In this document: one piece after another, positions 5,553-5,998 of the stretch
Position numbering within the stretch: the stretch's first letter is position 1
Layout of the letters: every line of letters begins with the position of its first letter
Assembly (NCBI GenBank): GCA_003225615.1
Contig: QIAS01000215.1
Location: 1-5,998 of the forward strand
From: Acidobacteriota bacterium
Lineage (GTDB): Bacteria > Acidobacteriota > Terriglobia > Terriglobales > Acidobacteriaceae
Length of the DNA: 5,998 nucleotides
Direction of reading: 5' to 3'
The notes under the pieces: model-generated
Told to the model about the DNA's origin: nothing
Databases searched by the model: none
What the model saw: only the letters and a program-made list of their open reading frames with translations
Translations under genes and position numbers: made by a program

Positions 5553-5572
5553 GATTAAACGGGTACTTAATC
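5553..5572. repeat. 6-bp inverted repeat upstream of third gvpF/L gene
   Basis: GATTAA (5553-5558) and TTAATC (5567-5572) are perfect reverse complements around an 8-base centre, inside the 78-base gap between the kinase stop and ATG 5594. The gap is slightly richer in A/T than its surroundings. It could be an operator or a small RNA hairpin. There is no T-run, so it is not an intrinsic terminator. A 6-bp repeat of this kind can occur by chance. Confidence 0.25.
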
Positions 5573-5593
5573 GTGGCGAAGAGGGAAAAAAAT

Positions 5594-5998
5594 ATGCCGG
5601 TCAAAACCATGCGCACGGCGCGCAAGAGCACCGGTAACAACAGGGAAGACTTGCACGTCAGAATAGGGGAAGCCTCCCACACTGCCGAAACTGTTCCGGG
5701 AGAAGGCGGCCGCTATGTCTACGGCATCGTTCAGACTAAGGACCACATGAATTTCGGCAAGATTGGCATTGGGGGCGCCGGAGAACCGGTTTACACCGTC
5801 AACTACCTGGACATTGCCGCCGTGGTCAGCAAAACTCCAGTCGCTATCTTCGACCCCACGCGCGAGAACGCCCTCGCGCACGAGCACGTCATCGAAACCG
5901 TGATGAAGAATCACACCATCATCCCCATGAGCTTCGGAACCGTTTTCCGCACGGACGACGATATCCGCGAAGTCTTGAAGGGTATTTATGCATCCCTC
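5594..5998 (+). CDS. Gas vesicle protein GvpF/GvpL family, paralogue 3 (3' truncated by window edge)
   Basis: The frame is open from ATG 5594 to the last base, giving 135 residues of the N-terminal half of a third GvpF/L protein. After a 39-residue basic, polar leader (MPVKTMRTARKSTG...) come RYVYGIV (40-46), FGKIGIGG, VYTVNYLDIAAVVS, DPTRENALAHEHVIETVM and IIPMSFGTVF. These are the classic GvpF/L N-terminal blocks in order. It resembles mainstream GvpF/L proteins more closely than the second paralogue does. The diagnostic TGPWP block would lie beyond the edge. Start choice: GAGGG at 5581-5585 lies eight bases upstream of ATG 5594, and no better in-frame start precedes the YVYGI strand (ATG 5609 is the alternative). 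It follows the kinase by 78 bases. A cytoplasmic role in gas vesicle assembly is inferred from the family. Confidence 0.93.
   Translation, partial: MPVKTMRTARKSTGNNREDLHVRIGEASHTAETVPGEGGRYVYGIVQTKDHMNFGKIGIGGAGEPVYTVNYLDIAAVVSKTPVAIFDPTRENALAHEHVIETVMKNHTIIPMSFGTVFRTDDDIREVLKGIYASL

Noticed and set aside
5567..5914. A 115-residue minus-strand open frame at the right end
   Set aside because: It is antisense to the clear GvpF/L N-terminal blocks on the + strand.
1..5998. CRISPR array, tRNA/rRNA gene, insertion sequence or attachment site
   Set aside because: No regular repeat-spacer pattern, RNA gene-like cloverleaf, transposase or terminal inverted repeats were seen.

Overview
This window is a stretch of a bacterial gas vesicle (gvp) gene cluster with every supported gene on the + strand. 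Recognition rests on family signatures read directly in the translations: three members of the GvpA/J/S wall-protein family, three GvpF/GvpL paralogues and one GvpK. Two less usual partners accompany them, an ArsA/Get3-type ATPase and a PAS-containing sensor histidine kinase. The DNA is GC-rich with many C/G-ending codons. The kinase H-box context (ATGRLAGTIAHEINNPLEAI) resembles kinases I associate with Acidobacteriota. That assignment is a low-to-moderate confidence inference; only a Gram-negative-style bacterium with a gvp island is well supported.

Layout. (1) 1-534: C-terminal part of an ArsA/Get3-like ATPase, open at the window edge. (2) 519-1295: GvpF/L paralogue 1, overlapping the ATPase by 16 bases. 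(3) 1310-1576: GvpS-like small wall-family protein. (4) 1580-2233: GvpF/L paralogue 2, divergent. (5) 2233-2574: GvpK, joined by a TAATG overlap. (6) 2575-2765: a non-coding gap with an inverted repeat and a perfect TTGACA, possibly an internal promoter/operator. (7) 2766-3068: GvpJ. (8) 3099-3404: GvpA, the main shell protein, behind a perfect AGGAGG. (9) 3433-5515: a sensor histidine kinase (GAF-like region with a four-Cys cluster, PAS, coiled coil, PAS, HisKA, HATPase) interrupted by a frameshift near 4264-4285. (10) 5594-5998: N-terminal part of GvpF/L paralogue 3, running off the right edge.

How the genes fit together. GvpA forms the ribbed protein shell. GvpJ and GvpS are minor GvpA-like proteins thought to act in nucleation or the tips. 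GvpF/L proteins bind GvpA-type subunits and act early in assembly, and GvpK is a conserved accessory protein. The gene order F/L-S-F/L-K-J resembles the L-S-K-J segment of the Bacillus megaterium gvp cluster, with gvpA placed downstream instead of first. The ATPase could plausibly chaperone the very hydrophobic wall subunits, and the kinase could tie expression to an environmental signal; both are inferences from gene position. No GvpC, GvpN or GvpG is visible, so the cluster probably extends on both sides.
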